DNA of 64,000 nucleotides from Amycolatopsis xylanica (GTDB lineage: Bacteria > Actinomycetota > Actinomycetes > Mycobacteriales > Pseudonocardiaceae), in NCBI RefSeq assembly GCF_900107045.1, contig NZ_FNON01000014.1:62001-126000 (forward strand), written 5' to 3'. The position numbers and the translations under genes are program-made. The notes below the pieces were generated by a model. The model ran no database searches. It was not told where the DNA came from and saw nothing but the letters and a program-made list of their open reading frames with translations. Shown here in pieces: positions 7,715 through 15,993 of the stretch. Each line of letters begins with the position of its first letter. Within the stretch, counting starts at the first letter, position 1.

Positions 7715-9097
7715 TCAGCCGCCGCCGCGCTTCTGGGCCAGCTCGTCGTTGATCTGCGCGTCGACCTTCTTCAGGCCCGCTTCCAGATCCGGCTCGTTGC
7801 CGGCCTGCCAGCGCTCCGCGAAGTCGTTGACGGCCTTGAGGTGCGCGTCACCGATGTTCGTGGACGGGTTGGGCAGCAGCTTGCCGCTGCTGAACATGTC
7901 CAGGAACTTCTGGAACTGCGGGGTGACCTTCAGACCAGGGTCGTGCAGCGATTCGTTGGTGCTCGGCAGGTTCTTGAGCCCGTTGGACAGCTCGACCAGG
8001 GTCGGGGTGTCCAGCGACATCTGCTTGACGAGCTCCCAGGAAGCGCCGGGGTTCTTGACGCCCTTGGGGATCGCGATGATGGTGCCCGTGGTGAAGGCAC
8101 CGCCGTAGCGCTGCTCCTTCTTGCTGTCGAGCACGGGCGGGGGCGCGGTGTCGAACTTGAGGTCCGGCGCCTGGTCGCGGATGAAGGCCTCACGGTATTC
8201 ACCGTCGTAGGTCATCGCGATCTTGCCCTTTTGGAACGCGTTGTCGGCCGAGTACTCGTCACCGAGGCCTGCCTTGAATTGCTCCAGCTTGTCGTGGCCG
8301 TAGAAGTCGATGAGCTTCTTCTGGAAGTTGAACATCTCCTTCCACTCCGGGCTGGCGGCCAGGTTGGACTTGCCGTCCTTGTCGAGCCAGGTGGCGCCGA
8401 AGTTCGGGGCCCAGATCTGCGCCTGGTTCTCGTAGAACGGCATGTTCGGCAGGAAACCCGCGACCTTGATCGAACCGTCCGGGTTGAACTGCGTCAGCTT
8501 CTTCGTGTACTCGAACAGCTCGGTGGTGGTCTCCGGGGCCTTGCTGAGCCCGGCGGCCTTGAGCATGTCGGTGTTGACGTAGAAGCCGTAGACGTCGGCG
8601 AGCATCGGCATCGCGCACCGCTTGCCACCGAACTCGGTGTAGCTGCGCACCGCGTCCGGGATGGTGTTGATGTCGATCTTGTCGCGCTCGATGTAGGGCT
8701 TCAGGTCGATGAAGCTGCCGGTCGAGCACCAGGCGCCGAGGTTGTCGGTGAAGAACGAGATGGCGACGTCGGGCGGGTTGCCGCCGCGGATCGAGGACGT
8801 CAGCTTGTCGTCGTCCTGGTTGCCCTCGTGCTTGATCTCGATGTTCGGGAACTTGGCCTTGAGGTTGTTGAGCCCCTTGGTCACGATGTCGAACTCGCGC
8901 GAGGTGAACTTGCTGTAGACGGTCAGCGTGAGCTTGTCGTCCTTGTTGGGCGCGGCCGCGGCGGTGCCGTCCTTCGCCGCGCCGCCACCGCCCGCTCCGC
9001 CGCAGGCGGTGAGCATCGCGGCGGACGCCGCCACGCTGGCGAATATCAGGGCGCGCCGGGGGCGGCCACTTCCTCTGACCCGGGTCATGGAGCGCAT
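7715..9097 (-). CDS. Extracellular sugar-binding lipoprotein of the ABC importer
   Basis: Substrate-binding protein of the CUT1 importer (460 aa), anchored to the outer face of the membrane. The N-terminus has a twin-Arg-containing basic stretch (GRPRR), a hydrophobic core and lipobox LTAC with Cys32. A low-complexity G/A-rich linker follows, then a family 1 solute-binding fold (KLTLTVYSKFTSREFD, GGNPPDVA, NMPFYENQ). The ligand is unknown; the linked GH4 enzyme and BadF kinase suggest a beta-glucoside, cellobiose or chitobiose-like sugar. It lies 10 bp after the ROK gene and 5 bp before the permease, so it is inside one operon. Confidence 0.9.
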   Translation of the reverse strand: MRSMTRVRGSGRPRRALIFASVAASAAMLTACGGAGGGGAAKDGTAAAAPNKDDKLTLTVYSKFTSREFDIVTKGLNNLKAKFPNIEIKHEGNQDDDKLTSSIRGGNPPDVAISFFTDNLGAWCSTGSFIDLKPYIERDKIDINTIPDAVRSYTEFGGKRCAMPMLADVYGFYVNTDMLKAAGLSKAPETTTELFEYTKKLTQFNPDGSIKVAGFLPNMPFYENQAQIWAPNFGATWLDKDGKSNLAASPEWKEMFNFQKKLIDFYGHDKLEQFKAGLGDEYSADNAFQKGKIAMTYDGEYREAFIRDQAPDLKFDTAPPPVLDSKKEQRYGGAFTTGTIIAIPKGVKNPGASWELVKQMSLDTPTLVELSNGLKNLPSTNESLHDPGLKVTPQFQKFLDMFSSGKLLPNPSTNIGDAHLKAVNDFAERWQAGNEPDLEAGLKKVDAQINDELAQKRGGG

Positions 9098-9107
9098 GAG
9101 CCTCCTC

Positions 9108-10388
9108 CTAGTCGGTTATGCCGGGGGACTGTGGAGCTGTTCTCGAACTCGGGATCGCGACGGCGGCGCCGGGTGATCCCTCCGCGGTCCTGCGTGACCC
9201 GAGTAGCGATGAGGTCGTCGCGGAAACCAGGCCGAACACGTCCTCGCGCACGGTGGCGAGGGCGGACTGAAGCGCACCGGCGCGGACGGCGTTGCCCTGT
9301 ACGGAGGCGAGGCCGACGGGAGTGCGGGGAAGAACGAGTTCGTGGAGCCGGACGGCGACGTGTTCGGCGAACACGTCGCCGCCCGCGCGGCTGACGTCGC
9401 CGCAGAGCAGGACGACTTCGGGGTCGACGACGCTGACCACGCTGGCGACGCCGCCGGCGACGCGGCGCGCGAGGTCGTCGAGGAAGCCGTCGGCACCGGT
9501 TTCGCGGGCGTTGGCGACGGCGTCCCAGCCGGTTTCGCCGGGCACCCCGTGCGCCTTGGCGAGGCGTACAATCGCGGGTGAGTCCACGAGTTCGCCGAAG
9601 CGGGCGCCGGAGCGGGTGATTCCCTCCTCGGTTTGGGCCGACGCGGGATCCGGTACGCGCATCCAGTCGATTTCGCCGCCGCCGCCGGTGGCGCCACGCA
9701 AGAGATGCCTGCCGACGACGACCGCGCCACCGACGCCTTCGCTGAGCCAGACGAGGACGAAGTCCCGGAGATCGACGGCCCGGCCTTCGGTCATCTCCTC
9801 GATGGCGACGAGGTTCACGTCGTTCTCGATGGTGACGTCGATGTTCAACTCGGTGCTGAGCCGGGTCGGGACGTCGAAGCCGAGCCAGCCGGGGATGTGG
9901 GGGGCGGATCCTATGTGGCCCGTGCGCGGGTCGCAGGCTCCTTGGGCGCCGATGACGACGTGGCGCAGGTCGGCGCGCTGCAGGCCGGCGGCCTTCGCGA
10001 CGCGGTCGAGGGCGGCGCCGAAAGAACCGACCACGTCGGCGCCGGCGTGCACGGGGAGTTGGACGCGGTGCTCCGCGAGGACCGCGCCCGTGATGTCGGC
10101 GACGACGAAGTCGGCGACGTGCGGGGTGAGGTCGATCGCCGCGACGTGGGCGAGTGAGCCGTTGACGGTCCAGAGCTGTGCTCGGGGACCTCGGCCGCCG
10201 CCGCGGACGCCCGCTTTGACGACCACGCCTTCGTTTTCGAGGCGGGCGAGCAGCTGGGCGGTGGCGGGCTTGGAGAGGCCGATCGCGTATTCGAGTTCCG
10301 AGCGCGTCGAGGGCCCCACCCTCAGCAGGGCGTCGATGGCGGCGCGGTCGTTCATCTCGCGCAGCATCCGGGGGCTTCCGGCTCTCAC
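9108..10388 (-). CDS. ROK-family transcriptional regulator of the sugar operon
   Basis: DNA-binding repressor with an N-terminal MarR/GntR-like winged helix (about residues 10-70; DALLRVGPSTRSELEYAIGLSKPATAQLLARLENEGVV) and a C-terminal ROK sugar-kinase-like domain with ENDVNLVAIEE and GATGGGGEID. The ROK zinc site (CxCGxxGC) is missing: after GEIDWM the chain runs RVPDPASAQTEEG. The protein is therefore unlikely to be a working kinase and probably only senses sugar. Start GTG at 10388 has GGAG six bases upstream. It is the first gene of the six-gene operon and an operator-like dyad lies directly in front of it, which suggests autoregulation. Confidence 0.88.
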   Translation of the reverse strand: MRAGSPRMLREMNDRAAIDALLRVGPSTRSELEYAIGLSKPATAQLLARLENEGVVVKAGVRGGGRGPRAQLWTVNGSLAHVAAIDLTPHVADFVVADITGAVLAEHRVQLPVHAGADVVGSFGAALDRVAKAAGLQRADLRHVVIGAQGACDPRTGHIGSAPHIPGWLGFDVPTRLSTELNIDVTIENDVNLVAIEEMTEGRAVDLRDFVLVWLSEGVGGAVVVGRHLLRGATGGGGEIDWMRVPDPASAQTEEGITRSGARFGELVDSPAIVRLAKAHGVPGETGWDAVANARETGADGFLDDLARRVAGGVASVVSVVDPEVVLLCGDVSRAGGDVFAEHVAVRLHELVLPRTPVGLASVQGNAVRAGALQSALATVREDVFGLVSATTSSLLGSRRTAEGSPGAAVAIPSSRTAPQSPGITD

Positions 10389-10405
10389 TCTGTACTCCGA
10401 CTTTA

Positions 10406-10422
10406 TTAGGAAACTTTACAGA
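10406..10422 (-). promoter_or_regulatory. Candidate ROK operator upstream of the sugar operon
   Basis: The plus strand reads TTAGGAAACTTTACAGA, an imperfect dyad centred on the C at 10414, with a perfect AAACTTT core. The left half is identical to the TTAGGAAA half-site often seen in operators of actinobacterial ROK regulators. It lies 18-34 bp upstream of the ROK start codon and just above the ribosome binding site, so binding there could block transcription of the whole operon. The assignment is by resemblance only. Confidence 0.5.
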
Positions 10423-10521
10423 CGATTTGCGGGACTGTAGTGAGCGCCACCACAGCCGTCAACACCGGTTTGAAACAGACAGATAACGCTTCGCGGCCCG
10501 CTGGACGGCACACGCCTGGTA

Positions 10522-10538
10522 GGTGAAGATTTTTCACC
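10522..10538. repeat. Short perfect inverted repeat GGTGAA-N5-TTCACC
   Basis: Perfect 6-bp arms GGTGAA and TTCACC with a 5-nt spacer (gattt) in the 322-bp gap between the ROK gene and the nudC operon terminator. It may be a regulator site for the ROK operon or an unrelated element. The rest of this gap (10423-10651) shows no gene and no other clear signal. Confidence 0.4.
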
Positions 10539-10651
10539 GGGGAACCGTTTACCGAGCAGAATCGGTCACACTCGGGCGGCTGACCTGCGCAACGTTGGGA
10601 ACTTTCCCGCTCGGCGGCTCAGCTCGTGAAGGACATACGGTCACCTAAAAC

Positions 10652-10696
10652 GAAGGACGCCTCCCCTAGCCATGTGGCGTAGGGAAGGCGTCCTTC
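10652..10696 (-). terminator. Hairpin terminator of the nudC operon (GAAGGACGCCT family)
   Basis: Arms GAAGGACGCCT (10652-10662) and AGGCGTCCTTC (10686-10696) form a perfect 11-bp stem, continued after one mismatch by CCCTA/TAGGG and an apical GCCA-TG-TGGC. Read on the minus strand the stem is followed by GTTTTAGG, a weak U tract. It sits 14 bp after the stop of nudC, so it probably terminates the DUF2207-M16-nudC operon. Its length and regularity also suggest a dispersed repeat family. Confidence 0.65.
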
Positions 10697-10710
10697 CGAA
10701 CTAACGTCGC

Positions 10711-11730
10711 TCAGGCCTCGGCGTGCGCCCAGGCGTCGAGCATGACGCGGGCGATCGAGGAATTGCCCGGCATGATCATCGAAGCACGGCCGCCCGCGAT
10801 GGGGGTCGGGACCGCCTGCCCAGTGCGTTCCTGGGAGTTCGCGAACGCGGCGCGGACCTCGTCGCGCGAGACCCACAGCGCTTCCTCGATCTCACCCTCG
10901 GCCGGAGTGAGCGGGGCCGCCATGTCGGCGCGGGCGGTGAAGCCCAGCATGATCGAGCGCGGGAACGGCCACGGCTGGCTCCCGAGGTAGCGGATGGCCG
11001 AGACTTCGGCGCCCACCTCCTCGCGGATCTCCCGCTCGACACAGCCTTCGAGTGACTCACCCGCTTCGACGAAGCCCGCGAGCACCGAGTACCGCCCCGG
11101 CGGCCAGATCGGCTGGCGCGCCAGCAGCACGTGCGAGCCGTTGACGCCGGAGTCGTCATGCACGAGGCAGATCACCGCCGGGTCGGTGCGCGGGTACTCC
11201 TCGCGCTCGCACGAGGTGCACTTGCTCGCCCAGCCCAGCTGGATGAGCTCCGTCTTGGCGCCGCAGCGCGTGCAGAACCGCGCCTGGCGATGCCAGTTCC
11301 GCAGCGCCTGCGCGGTCGTGAACAGGCCCGCGGACGTGTCGTCGAGCAGGTCGCCGTAGCCGCGCAGGTCGACCCACGCTTCGCCGTCGACGACCGGGAC
11401 CTCCTCGAGCACGCCCCAGCTGCCTGCCAGCTTCTGGATCTCGGGCTCGCCTTGCCATTCGCCTCGGGTCGCCCAGTAGTCGACGTCCTGCCACTCCCCC
11501 AGGAACACCGCGTCGTCCGGCGGTGTGTCGCCGAAGTCGAGTGCCTTGCGGGTCGCCAGTGTCGCCTCGGCGAGGCGGACCGGCGACCGGCTCCGGTCGT
11601 CGAGCAGCATCACGCGAGCCTTGGGCCACCGTGCGCGCAGCCGATCGGGGTTGCCACGCAAGGCCTCCTGGCGATCCACGGTGGACCGGGACAGGGTCGG
11701 CAGAGCGGCGAGCTGGAACGGAACGGTCAT
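10711..11730 (-). CDS. nudC: NudC NAD+ diphosphatase / RNA deNADding enzyme
   Basis: Nudix hydrolase that cleaves NADH/NAD+ to NMNH/NMN and AMP and, in this family, removes NAD caps from RNA. The 339-aa protein has the N-terminal NUDIX-like domain, a zinc ribbon with Cys153/156/171/174 (CTRCG and CTSCE), a Nudix box from Gly219 (GFVEAGESLEGCVEREIREE), and the family-specific SQPWPFP at residues 251-257 just after it. Its start overlaps the stop of the M16 gene 11727-13115 as ATGA, so it is the last gene of that operon. Confidence 0.95.
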   Translation of the reverse strand: MTVPFQLAALPTLSRSTVDRQEALRGNPDRLRARWPKARVMLLDDRSRSPVRLAEATLATRKALDFGDTPPDDAVFLGEWQDVDYWATRGEWQGEPEIQKLAGSWGVLEEVPVVDGEAWVDLRGYGDLLDDTSAGLFTTAQALRNWHRQARFCTRCGAKTELIQLGWASKCTSCEREEYPRTDPAVICLVHDDSGVNGSHVLLARQPIWPPGRYSVLAGFVEAGESLEGCVEREIREEVGAEVSAIRYLGSQPWPFPRSIMLGFTARADMAAPLTPAEGEIEEALWVSRDEVRAAFANSQERTGQAVPTPIAGGRASMIMPGNSSIARVMLDAWAHAEA

Positions 11731-13115
11731 ACGGCGGGGTCACCCACGGTCACGTCACCTACGGCGGTCAGCTTCTCCGCGAGCAGGTCCGCGTCGCCGA
11801 CGATCACGCCGGTGAACCGCTTGGGCCCGAAGTACCCCAGCGCCGCCTTCTCCACGTCTTCGCCGGTCACCTGGGCGAGCCGCGTCGGGTGCTCGGCGAG
11901 CCATTCGAGACCGAGCCCGTTCGACACCAGCGCGGTGAGCTGGCGCGCCAGCCCGGCCTGAGAGGACGTCGAGGTCACGAGCGAGCCGATCGCGTACTGG
12001 CGCACCGATTCGACCTCGTCCTTGGTCGGCGGCACCAGCGCGAGCCTGCCCAGCTCGTAGCGGGTCTCCAGCAACGCGGCCGCGGTCGCGGGGCTGGCGG
12101 TGTCGGCGTCGATGTTGACCGTCGCCGTCTGGTCGGTGAACTCGAAGCCCGAGTGCGCGCTGTAGGTGTATCCCTTGTCCTCACGCAGGTTTTCGACCAG
12201 CCGCGAGGAGAAGTAGCCGCCGAAGGCCAGGTTCGCGAGCTGCAGCGCGGCGTAACCCGGGTCCGTGCGCGGCAGCGCCTGCGCGGACAGCCGGATCTGC
12301 GACTGCACGGCGCCCGGCCGCGGCACCAGCAGCACCGGGCCGCCGGTCAGCTCCGGCAGCGCGGGCAGCCGGACGGCCGAAGCATCGGAAACCCAGCCGG
12401 ACAACGCCTTTTCGATGTCCGCGACCACCTGCTGCGGGTCGACGTCGCCGACGATCACCAGCGCCGAGCCGCGCGGCAGTACGGACGCGGTGTGCAGCGC
12501 GCGGACCTCTTCGGCGGTCACCTCGGCGACATCGGTCGCCTCCGGGGTTTCGAAGGTCGCCGGGTGGTTGCCGTAGCGGTGCTTCTGCAGTGCCTCGCGG
12601 GCGATCGTGCGCGGCTGCGTCCTGGCGATGCTGATCCGCTCGATCAGCCGCTCCTTCTCGCGCGCCACTTCGGCGTCCGCATAGGACGCGCCGGTGAGCG
12701 AGTCGGCGACCACGTCGAGCAGCGTCGGCAGGCCACTGGACAGCGCGTTGCCGGAGATGATCAGGCGCTCCGGGTCGACGCCGGAGGAGATGTCGCCGCC
12801 GATGAGCGCGAGCTCGGTGTCGATGCCGACGCGGTCGCGCCGCACGGTGCCGGTGAACAGCGTCTCGGCGAGCACCTCGGCGCGCGCCGGGTGCATGCGG
12901 TCCTCACCGGCGAACGGGATCCACAGGCGGAACTCGATCAGCGGGACGTTCGCCTTGCGCACGGCCAGCACCCGCAGCCCGTTGCCGAGCACCGTGTCCA
13001 CATGGGACAGATCGGCGGCGGCACGCTGCTCGCCGAGCGGCGGCAGCGGCCGGGGGCCCTGCTCGGTCCGGCCGATCTCCTCCGCCGTGCGATGTGTTGC
13101 TGCGGTCACGATCAC
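11727..13115 (-). CDS. M16 peptidase family subunit without the zinc motif (non-catalytic partner)
   Basis: Pitrilysin/MPP-like protein of 462 aa. Where the catalytic paralog has HxxEH, this one reads ARAEVLAETLF, so no inverted zinc motif exists. It keeps the C-terminal substrate-binding pair in the stretch LREDKGYTYS (about residue 307 on). Catalytic and non-catalytic M16 chains often form a heterodimer, and that is the likely arrangement here because the two genes overlap by 4 bp (ATGA). Substrates are unknown. It is followed, again with a 4-bp overlap, by nudC. Confidence 0.88.
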   Translation of the reverse strand: MIVTAATHRTAEEIGRTEQGPRPLPPLGEQRAAADLSHVDTVLGNGLRVLAVRKANVPLIEFRLWIPFAGEDRMHPARAEVLAETLFTGTVRRDRVGIDTELALIGGDISSGVDPERLIISGNALSSGLPTLLDVVADSLTGASYADAEVAREKERLIERISIARTQPRTIAREALQKHRYGNHPATFETPEATDVAEVTAEEVRALHTASVLPRGSALVIVGDVDPQQVVADIEKALSGWVSDASAVRLPALPELTGGPVLLVPRPGAVQSQIRLSAQALPRTDPGYAALQLANLAFGGYFSSRLVENLREDKGYTYSAHSGFEFTDQTATVNIDADTASPATAAALLETRYELGRLALVPPTKDEVESVRQYAIGSLVTSTSSQAGLARQLTALVSNGLGLEWLAEHPTRLAQVTGEDVEKAALGYFGPKRFTGVIVGDADLLAEKLTAVGDVTVGDPAV

Positions 13116-14392
13116 TTGCCTCCCTCGGGCTTGACCACCAGTACCGCGCGCGAGTCCGGGCGCAACGCCTTGGCCGCGGCCGAGACGTCCTCCGCGGTGA
13201 CCGCGGCCATCCGGTCGGCCAGCGTCGACACCAGTGCGGCGTCGGAATAGAGCAGTTCGAACGAGCCGAAGCCGAGCGTGCGCGAGAGCAGCTGGTCGTG
13301 CTCCTGGTGCAGGCCCGCGGCCCAGCGGGCGGTCACCCTGGTGAGCTCCTGGGCGTCCGGCGGGGTCGAGGCGAGCTTCTCCAGCTCCTCGTCCAGCGCG
13401 CCGAGCACGCGCTCGGTGGTGACGTCCGGCGGGTGGATCGCGGTGACGGTGAACGTGTCCGGGTCACGCGCCTCGAACGGGCCGAACAGGCCGGCGCCCG
13501 CGTTGAGGTCGACGACCAGCGGCTCGCGGTGGACCAGGCGCTGCTGCAGCCGTGAGCCGTCGCCGTCGGTCAGCACGCCCGCGAGCACGAGGTTGGCGAG
13601 GTAGCCGTCGAGGTCGTTGATCGGGTCCGGCATGCGGTAGCCGACACCGAGCGCCGGCAGCGGGGCGTGCGGGTCGATGTGCTCGCCGCGCAGCTCGCCG
13701 ACCGGGTGCGGCTCGAAGAACGAGGGCCGGTCGGGGCGCGGGCGGAACTGCACGTCGCCGAAGTGCTTCTCGATGAGCTCACGCGCGCGGTCGACCGTGA
13801 AGTCGCCCCCGACCGTCAGCACCGCGTTGGACGGCGCGTAGTAGGTGTCGAAGAACGCGGCGCAATCGTCCAGTGTGGCCTGTTCGAGGTCCTCGAACCC
13901 GCCGTATCCGTTGTGCGCGTTGGGGAACGTCGAGTACAGCACCGGCGGGAGCAGGATCCACGGGAACCCGCCGTACGGCCGGTTCAGCACGTTGAGGCGG
14001 ATCTCCTCCTTGACCACGTCGATCTGGTTGGCCAGGTTCTCCTGCGTCAGCTTGGGCGCGCGCATGCGGTCGGCTTCGAGGAACAGCGCGCGCTCGAGTG
14101 CCGCGGCGGGCAGTATCTCGTAGTAGTCCGTGTAGTCCGGGTGCGTGGAGCCGTTGAACGAGCCGCCGCTGGACTGCACGTGACGGAAATGCGCGAGTTT
14201 CTCGAGGCTTTCGCTGCCCTGGAACATCAAATGCTCGAACAGGTGCGCGAAGCCGGTTCGCCCTTCCGGTTCGGACCGGAAGCCCACGTCGTAGTGGACG
14301 CTGACCGCGACGACCGGAGCGGTGTCATCCGGCGCCAGCACCACGCGCAAGCCGTTGTCGAGGGTGAACCTAGTGAGTTCAGGAACCGCCAT
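13112..14392 (-). CDS. M16 zinc peptidase, catalytic subunit
   Basis: Pitrilysin-type metallopeptidase of 426 aa with the inverted zinc motif HLFEH at residues 50-54, the glycine-rich SSGGSFNGSTHPDYTDY stretch that follows it in the family, and the downstream VKEEIRLNVLNRPYG region that carries the third zinc ligand (Glu). It lacks a signal peptide, so it is probably cytoplasmic. It is 20 bp downstream of the DUF2207 genes and overlaps the non-catalytic partner gene by 4 bp. Confidence 0.92.
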   Translation of the reverse strand: MAVPELTRFTLDNGLRVVLAPDDTAPVVAVSVHYDVGFRSEPEGRTGFAHLFEHLMFQGSESLEKLAHFRHVQSSGGSFNGSTHPDYTDYYEILPAAALERALFLEADRMRAPKLTQENLANQIDVVKEEIRLNVLNRPYGGFPWILLPPVLYSTFPNAHNGYGGFEDLEQATLDDCAAFFDTYYAPSNAVLTVGGDFTVDRARELIEKHFGDVQFRPRPDRPSFFEPHPVGELRGEHIDPHAPLPALGVGYRMPDPINDLDGYLANLVLAGVLTDGDGSRLQQRLVHREPLVVDLNAGAGLFGPFEARDPDTFTVTAIHPPDVTTERVLGALDEELEKLASTPPDAQELTRVTARWAAGLHQEHDQLLSRTLGFGSFELLYSDAALVSTLADRMAAVTAEDVSAAAKALRPDSRAVLVVKPEGGK

Positions 14393-14412
14393 GGCCTCAC
14401 CCTACGGGTTTC

Positions 14413-15993
14413 TCAGCCTTCGAGGCGACGCCCCCGGCGCGACCCGGCGAACGTTCCCACGAGCGCGGCGGTGAATTCACTCACCCGCCGCAGTGACCCC
14501 ACTCCGCCGTACCAGTACGGCTTCGGCGGCGACTTCAGAGCGTTGAACGCGTTCACCCAATCGTCGACTTCACCGAGGGTCAGCGCGTACGGTAGCGCGC
14601 GAGAGAACACCAGGTCGCGGGCCAGTTTGGGGACGCCTTTCGCGCGCGTGGCGTGCAGCTGGCCCTGAAGCCCGAGCAGGCGGCGGCGCAGCTGCCTGCC
14701 CCGTTCGGTGCGCGCCGGGACGAACCGGGCGGCGAACGCGGTGAGCCCGCCCGCGACGGCGACGGCCACGCCGACCTGCGCGTAGCCGATCGTGAACGCG
14801 AGCACGGCCGTCAGGAACAGGCCGTAGCAAGCGACTCGGAGGCCACGACGGGGCAACGCGCCGCGGCGCCGGAGCCAGCGGCGGCCGATGACGTCGTCGC
14901 GCAGGACCGTTCGCACCGTCGCGATGCCCACTCGCTCGGCTCTGAGCTCGGACAACGTGCGAGTGTCACCGGGCAGTACGAGTTCGAACACCGCACGTTC
15001 GAAGTCGGTGAGGTGCTCGTCCGGCAGGTTGCGGCGGGTCAATCGCCAGTCGGTGAGGCCGTCTTCCTCGCTCTCCTCGACCCAGAGGTAGTTGCGGACG
15101 GCGAGATCGAGCACGGTCGCGGCGAGGTCGACCTCGTCGGCGCGTCCGGACAGGACGGTGCCGACGTGGCCGGGCAGCACGCCGTCCGGGGACGCGAACA
15201 CGGCGTCCGCGTCGTCGCCGGACACGACTTCGACGGGCAGCGGCTCCGCCGGCTCGGCGTCGCGGCGCCGGGTGAGCCACAGCCACGCGCCGCCGATGAC
15301 GGCGAGCATCGCGAACAGGATCCAGCCGAGCACGACGGGCGTGGTGACCACGAACGCGCCAGCGAGTGTCTTCGACGGGGCGAATTCGGCGTTCGCGGGC
15401 ACCGAGCCGTTCGGCAATTCGACGGCGATGTCCATCGGCTGCCCGGCCGCCAGGTTCTGCTGGCTGAACCTGGTGAGTCCGATGTGGTCGATCTGCGCGG
15501 CCCCGCAATGCCGGTCCGCGGAGCCGAGTGAGCAGCTGACCGCCTTCGCGATCTGCGGCGCCGCGAAGGACGCGCGGACCAGTGCCAGCTTCGTGTCCCA
15601 GCCGCCGGCGAGACGCCAGCTCACGTGCAGCACGTCGTGGTCGTCGTCGACCGCACCGTCCACTTTGTACCGGAGGATCGAGGTGCCGCCGCGCAGTGTC
15701 GCGGTGAACCGGTCGTCGGTCTGCTCGGTGGTCCCGGCGCCTTCGAGGCTGACGTCGCGGATTCCGTATACGCGGTCACGGTTACGCGCGGCCGGCACAC
15801 GCAGATCGATCTTGCGGACCATGGTCGTGCCCGCGGGGACCGAAACGGCTTCGACCACCGACAGCGTGCCGTCGCGTTCGACCTTGAGCTGAATCTCCGC
15901 GCTGTTCGGCAGGTTCGGCAGCGGCGGCTCGTCCGCCCATGCTGAACCTGCCTGAACCAGCAGGAAAACCGCCGCGAGGAGCGCGCCCCTCAC
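14413..15993 (-). CDS. DUF2207-type membrane protein, downstream copy
   Basis: Predicted membrane protein of 526 aa and unknown function. The GTG at 15993 is chosen because it overlaps the upstream stop as GTGA and is followed by a signal peptide (ALLAAVFLLVQAGSAWADE). The long in-frame extension up to 16731 is only the antiparallel-frame shadow of the upstream gene. An extracytoplasmic DUF2207-like beta domain (about residues 25-230) is followed by a membrane helix (VVTTPVVLGWILFAMLAVIGG), a cytoplasmic part, and a helical hairpin near residues 390-430. It is a tandem paralog of the gene before it, and both share ATVVDLAVRNYLW-like and DFERA-FE-LLP stretches. Confidence 0.8.
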   Translation of the reverse strand: MRGALLAAVFLLVQAGSAWADEPPLPNLPNSAEIQLKVERDGTLSVVEAVSVPAGTTMVRKIDLRVPAARNRDRVYGIRDVSLEGAGTTEQTDDRFTATLRGGTSILRYKVDGAVDDDHDVLHVSWRLAGGWDTKLALVRASFAAPQIAKAVSCSLGSADRHCGAAQIDHIGLTRFSQQNLAAGQPMDIAVELPNGSVPANAEFAPSKTLAGAFVVTTPVVLGWILFAMLAVIGGAWLWLTRRRDAEPAEPLPVEVVSGDDADAVFASPDGVLPGHVGTVLSGRADEVDLAATVLDLAVRNYLWVEESEEDGLTDWRLTRRNLPDEHLTDFERAVFELVLPGDTRTLSELRAERVGIATVRTVLRDDVIGRRWLRRRGALPRRGLRVACYGLFLTAVLAFTIGYAQVGVAVAVAGGLTAFAARFVPARTERGRQLRRRLLGLQGQLHATRAKGVPKLARDLVFSRALPYALTLGEVDDWVNAFNALKSPPKPYWYGGVGSLRRVSEFTAALVGTFAGSRRGRRLEG

